Part shown: in pieces, positions 62,195 through 64,000 of the stretch
Layout: every line of letters starts with the position of its first letter
Position numbering within the stretch: position 1 is the stretch's first letter
Assembly (NCBI GenBank): GCA_964527835.1
Contig: CAZGNV010000014.1
Span: forward strand, 1-64,000
Length of the DNA: 64,000 nt
Direction: 5' to 3'
From: JAFDCJ01 sp964527835
GTDB taxonomy: Bacteria; Desulfobacterota; Desulfobacteria; Desulfobacterales; JAFDCJ01
Translations under genes and position numbers: made by a program
Notes under the pieces: model-generated
Seen by the model: only the letters and a program-made list of their open reading frames with translations
Databases searched by the model: none
Told to the model about the DNA's origin: nothing

Positions 62195-64000
62195 ATGGAT
62201 ACCCATCTGAAAGTTTTGCTGATCGATGCCGACAGTGCCTTTTACCGCCTGGACCGCTTTGACCTTGGGGCGTTTTTCGGCCCGGTGGACCTGGGGCTGC
62301 ACCTGGCCGGCAAGCACAACAGTCTCAACATCGGCACGGGGCTGTTGGCGGGATCGATCTTCCCCGGCACCAGCCGCCTGATTTTCAACGGGTTTTCTCC
62401 TGCCTGGGGTGGATTTTACATCTCATCGATGGGAGGCGCCGGGCTGGTTTTTGAAAATCTTGGCATCAACATGCTTTCAATTGTCGGCAAGGCACCGATG
62501 CCTTCCATATTATACCTCAACCGTGATCATGCGGAAGAGGTTCATGTCGAACTGCAACCGGTGGATCTCAACCAGGTCTGGAGCGAGGGCCGTGGCGGCC
62601 TATATTCTTTAATGGATCATACCTACCGGATTTTCGGCGCAAGGTACACCGGCGATCCCCGCATCCTGGCGGTCGGACCTGCCGCAAGGTCTACGGACAT
62701 CGGTGCGATTGCATCGGTTCCAATCACGAAGGGAAAATTGAGTCCTGTGGATACCTGGGCCGGACGCGGCGGGTTCGGATCGAAACTGCTTCAGGATCAT
62801 GGAATTGCAGCCATCATTTACGGCGGTTCCTTCATCGATGAAGATTTCAGAGACCGCAGGGTGGCCGATGCCTGGTTTGTGGATAAATACCAGAAGAAGC
62901 TGGCCGCCAAAGATATCGAATCGACGACAAAGTACCGTTTCGATCCTCAACTGCAGACCGGCGGCACTTTCGGTGTCAACTATACGACGCTGGCCGGGCG
63001 CATGCTATTTTTCAACTATCGCAGCATTTACCTGCAGGAGGCGGACCGTCTGGATGTTCATGAAAAGTTTGTCCTCAACCACTACCTCAAGCAGTTCAAC
63101 GAAGAAACGATCGTACCCAAAAAGCAGAGACACTGCGGAGAACCATGCGCCGCGGTCTGTAAAAAAATGCACGGGGTATATAAAAAAGATTATGAGCCAT
63201 ACCAGGCCCTGGGACCGCTGTCCGGCATCTTTGATCAACGGGCGGCGGAAAAGCTGAATCATCATGCCGACATGTACGGCTTTGATGCCATTTCGGTCGG
63301 CGGTGTGGTTGCCTGGATGATGGAGTGCCTTGCACAGGGCATTGTCACTGCGCCGGAGCTGGGAATTGCGGGGGTGCCGGTATTCGAACTCGACGAATTT
63401 GATGTTGTCGCCACTTCTCAGCACAATGCAGACATCGGCGTTCAGCTGCTGGATGCCATTATTGAAAAACGCGGCATTGTCGATCTTTCCCAGGGGGCCA
63501 GAAAATTCGCCCGTCAGCTGTCAAGACACAAGGGAGATCAAGCAAGAGATTGCTTTGTCTATACCGCCTATGCCCGCAAAGGCTGGATGGTGCCCAACCA
63601 GTACTGGACGCCGGGAGTGCTGTCCCCCATGTCAATGATGGGAAAATATTACATGCATTACGGTGAAGAGTTTCTGCCTCCCAGGGAACTCGGCAGTTTC
63701 GCTGCCCGGCGCCTTTGCGGCGAGCTGATTATGGACAATCTCGGCTGCTGCCGCTTTCACCGCTCCTGGGCAGAGGAGATGCTCCCGGACATCATGGGAT
63801 CGCTTTTTGATCTGAAAGAGCAGTATCTGGCAAACAACCGCATCACCGCCAGCAGAATCAGCAGCCGCAATGCTTCCATCTACTGGGAGTCCCAGCGCAA
63901 TATTGATTACGTTCAAACCTTCCTGACACGCCAGCATGTCGTGGAAGGAAACAATGACCCGCAGCTGTTGAAATGGATTGATGATTTCGCCGCCGACAGG
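62195..64000 (+). CDS. Tungsten-dependent aldehyde:ferredoxin oxidoreductase family enzyme (partial at right edge)
   Basis: Open from ATG 62195 (GAGAGGAGAT upstream) to the window edge, 602 codons, no stop. N-terminal AOR fold with LNIGTGLLAGSIFPGTSRLI, FNGFSPAWGGFYISSMGGAG, LAVGPAA and the cofactor-region motif WAGRGGFGSKLLQDHGIAAIIYGG. A cysteine cluster CGEPCAAVCKK and a late LGCCRF supply cluster ligands; the spacing is CX3CX3C, where P. furiosus AOR has CX2CX3C. The family includes aldehyde oxidoreductases and the class II benzoyl-CoA reductase subunit BamB, so the substrate cannot be fixed from sequence. Ferredoxin or Hdr-type partners would fit the neighbourhood. Confidence 0.85.
   Translation, partial: MDTHLKVLLIDADSAFYRLDRFDLGAFFGPVDLGLHLAGKHNSLNIGTGLLAGSIFPGTSRLIFNGFSPAWGGFYISSMGGAGLVFENLGINMLSIVGKAPMPSILYLNRDHAEEVHVELQPVDLNQVWSEGRGGLYSLMDHTYRIFGARYTGDPRILAVGPAARSTDIGAIASVPITKGKLSPVDTWAGRGGFGSKLLQDHGIAAIIYGGSFIDEDFRDRRVADAWFVDKYQKKLAAKDIESTTKYRFDPQLQTGGTFGVNYTTLAGRMLFFNYRSIYLQEADRLDVHEKFVLNHYLKQFNEETIVPKKQRHCGEPCAAVCKKMHGVYKKDYEPYQALGPLSGIFDQRAAEKLNHHADMYGFDAISVGGVVAWMMECLAQGIVTAPELGIAGVPVFELDEFDVVATSQHNADIGVQLLDAIIEKRGIVDLSQGARKFARQLSRHKGDQARDCFVYTAYARKGWMVPNQYWTPGVLSPMSMMGKYYMHYGEEFLPPRELGSFAARRLCGELIMDNLGCCRFHRSWAEEMLPDIMGSLFDLKEQYLANNRITASRISSRNASIYWESQRNIDYVQTFLTRQHVVEGNNDPQLLKWIDDFAADR

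Overview
The window looks like a chromosome segment of an anaerobic, probably sulfate-reducing or syntrophic member of the Desulfobacterota (Desulfobacteraceae/Desulfosarcina-like). The evidence is moderately high GC, many HdrA/MvhD/HdrED-type flavin and Fe-S electron-transfer proteins, a selenocysteine formate dehydrogenase, a tungsten aldehyde:ferredoxin oxidoreductase (AOR) family enzyme, acyl-CoA enzymes, and several sigma-54 activators with histidine kinases. The placement is inferred from gene content; there is no rRNA or other phylogenetic marker in the window.

Layout. 1-7.1 kb: housekeeping and metabolic genes (a three-domain beta-oxidation enzyme, a TetR regulator, a metallo-beta-lactamase fold hydrolase, a pair of Gate-domain membrane proteins, a class I amidotransferase, TrmO). 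7.4-10.1 kb: an accessory patch with a MazF-type toxin-antitoxin pair under a 40-bp palindrome, an AT-rich orphan gene with faint resemblance to Cry-toxin domain I, and an integron-integrase remnant. 10.1-18 kb: a frameshifted ferredoxin-like gene, a persulfide dioxygenase-rhodanese fusion, a voltage-gated K+ channel, an acyl-CoA synthetase, an HD-domain protein and small membrane proteins.

18-33.3 kb (minus strand) is one long redox/signalling operon. In order of transcription it encodes a degenerate receiver, a membrane HdrED-like protein, an HdrA-NfnB fusion, MvhD (Cys form), an F420-dehydrogenase/FdhB-like Fe-S protein, an HdrA with a complete response-regulator receiver domain inside it, a kinase with a periplasmic heme-c motif, and a receiver-kinase hybrid. 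A sigma-54 promoter at 33309-33324 and palindromic upstream sites face this operon. Divergently encoded are a kinase with an N-terminal Rossmann-like domain and an NtrC-type activator.

37-44.6 kb: a GcvH-like protein that appears to lack the lipoyl lysine, behind its own sigma-54 promoter, another sigma-54 activator and a receiver-PAS-kinase. Also here are small membrane proteins, a vapBC pair beside the remains of a second one, and a partial, internally deleted copy of the receiver-PAS-kinase gene. 44.6-49.6 kb: a five-gene YbhGFSR-like ABC export system.

49.8-61.1 kb (plus strand): an NtrC-type activator, then three CGTAT-N8-ATACG sites and a near-consensus sigma-54 promoter, then an eight-gene operon: response regulator, GAF kinase, response regulator, HdrA, MvhD, FdhB-like protein, FdhA, response regulator. 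HdrA, MvhD and FdhA each contain an in-frame UGA at a known or plausible selenocysteine position, with a SECIS-like hairpin 11-16 nt downstream. A conventional gene caller splits all three. I infer a soluble, electron-bifurcating or confurcating formate dehydrogenase-Hdr complex whose expression is tied to its own two-component proteins. 61.1-64 kb: an AOR-family gene running off the right edge, preceded by an inverted C-terminal fragment of a close AOR paralogue joined to pieces of a FixJ-like regulator and a substrate-binding sensor domain.

The main theme is a tight physical link, including protein fusions, between Hdr-type electron bifurcation and two-component signalling.
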